DNA of 6,721 nt, from positions 1 through 6,721 of the forward strand of contig JAENWZ010000121.1 in the NCBI GenBank assembly GCA_016649795.1, in the 5' to 3' direction. Made by a program: the position numbers and the translations under genes. The DNA comes from Proteiniphilum sp. (lineage in GTDB: Bacteria > Bacteroidota > Bacteroidia > Bacteroidales > Dysgonomonadaceae). The notes under the pieces are model-generated. The model did no database searches. It was not told the origin of the DNA and was given only the letters and a program-made list of their open reading frames with translations. Each line of letters starts with the position of its first letter. Positions within the stretch are counted from its first letter, which is position 1. Shown piece by piece: positions 6,678 to 6,721 of this stretch.

Positions 6678-6721
6678 ATGAAAGCAATGATCTTTGCCGC
6701 CGGAATGGGCACACGACTTAA
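6678..6721 (+). CDS. Sugar-phosphate nucleotidyltransferase, N-terminal fragment, cut by window end
   Basis: Only 14 codons are present, reading MKAMIFAAGMGTRL. This is the classic opening of the NTP-transferase family: a first beta strand and then the nucleotide-binding AAGxGTRL loop, as in GlmU, RmlA, MurU and mannose-1-phosphate guanylyltransferases. The ATG is 3 nt after the helicase stop, which implies co-transcription. With an AmgK-like kinase two genes upstream, a MurU-like enzyme is the best guess; MurU converts MurNAc-1-phosphate to UDP-MurNAc. The fragment is too short to separate MurU from other sugar nucleotidyltransferases. An in-frame ATG at 6687 is less likely as the start because it would remove the first strand. 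Confidence 0.82.
   Translation, partial: MKAMIFAAGMGTRL

Overview
The window looks like a chromosomal segment from a member of the Bacteroidota, most likely order Bacteroidales. Three things suggest this. The genes lack purine-rich Shine-Dalgarno sites. Two upstream regions carry the Bacteroides-type TAnnTTTG -7 promoter element. The protein families (a phosphotransferase fused to a RapZ C-terminal domain, a two-domain NadE, a SWIM-SNF2 helicase) are of the kind seen in that order. The genus is not resolvable by eye.

Layout, all genes on the + strand. (1) Positions 2-445 hold the 3' end of a gene for a transglutaminase-like (papain-fold) protein with an intact Cys-His-Asp triad. (2) 446-552 is a gap with an AU-rich hairpin and a -7 promoter element. 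(3) 553-2511 is nadE, a complete glutamine-dependent NAD+ synthetase. (4) 2500-2558 is a degenerate 7/8-bp tandem repeat that contains the nadE stop codon and fills the gap to the next gene. (5) 2559-3980 encodes an AmgK-like sugar kinase fused to the sugar-phosphate/RNA-adaptor domain of RapZ. (6) 3981-4181 is an AT-rich gap with several small palindromes and a second -7 element. (7) 4182-6674 encodes a SWIM-zinc-finger SNF2 helicase with a long low-complexity C-terminal extension. (8) From 6678 to the window edge is the start of a sugar-nucleotidyltransferase gene, 3 nt after the helicase stop.

How they may work together: the kinase and the nucleotidyltransferase resemble the AmgK/MurU pair, which in other bacteria turns recovered MurNAc (or GlcNAc) into the 1-phosphate and then the UDP-sugar, bypassing glucosamine-6-phosphate. 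The RapZ-type domain on the kinase suggests that salvage may be tuned by an amino-sugar phosphate such as GlcN6P. That regulatory link is inference. The helicase lies between the two salvage genes, appears to have its own promoter, and probably drives transcription of the nucleotidyltransferase. NadE and the transglutaminase-like protein have no evident functional tie to this pathway.

Most worth following up: the kinase-RapZ fusion, the helicase splitting the presumed kinase/nucleotidyltransferase pair, the degenerate heptamer/octamer array, and a bulged hairpin just upstream of the nucleotidyltransferase start. No CRISPR, tRNA, rRNA, insertion sequence or phage feature was seen.
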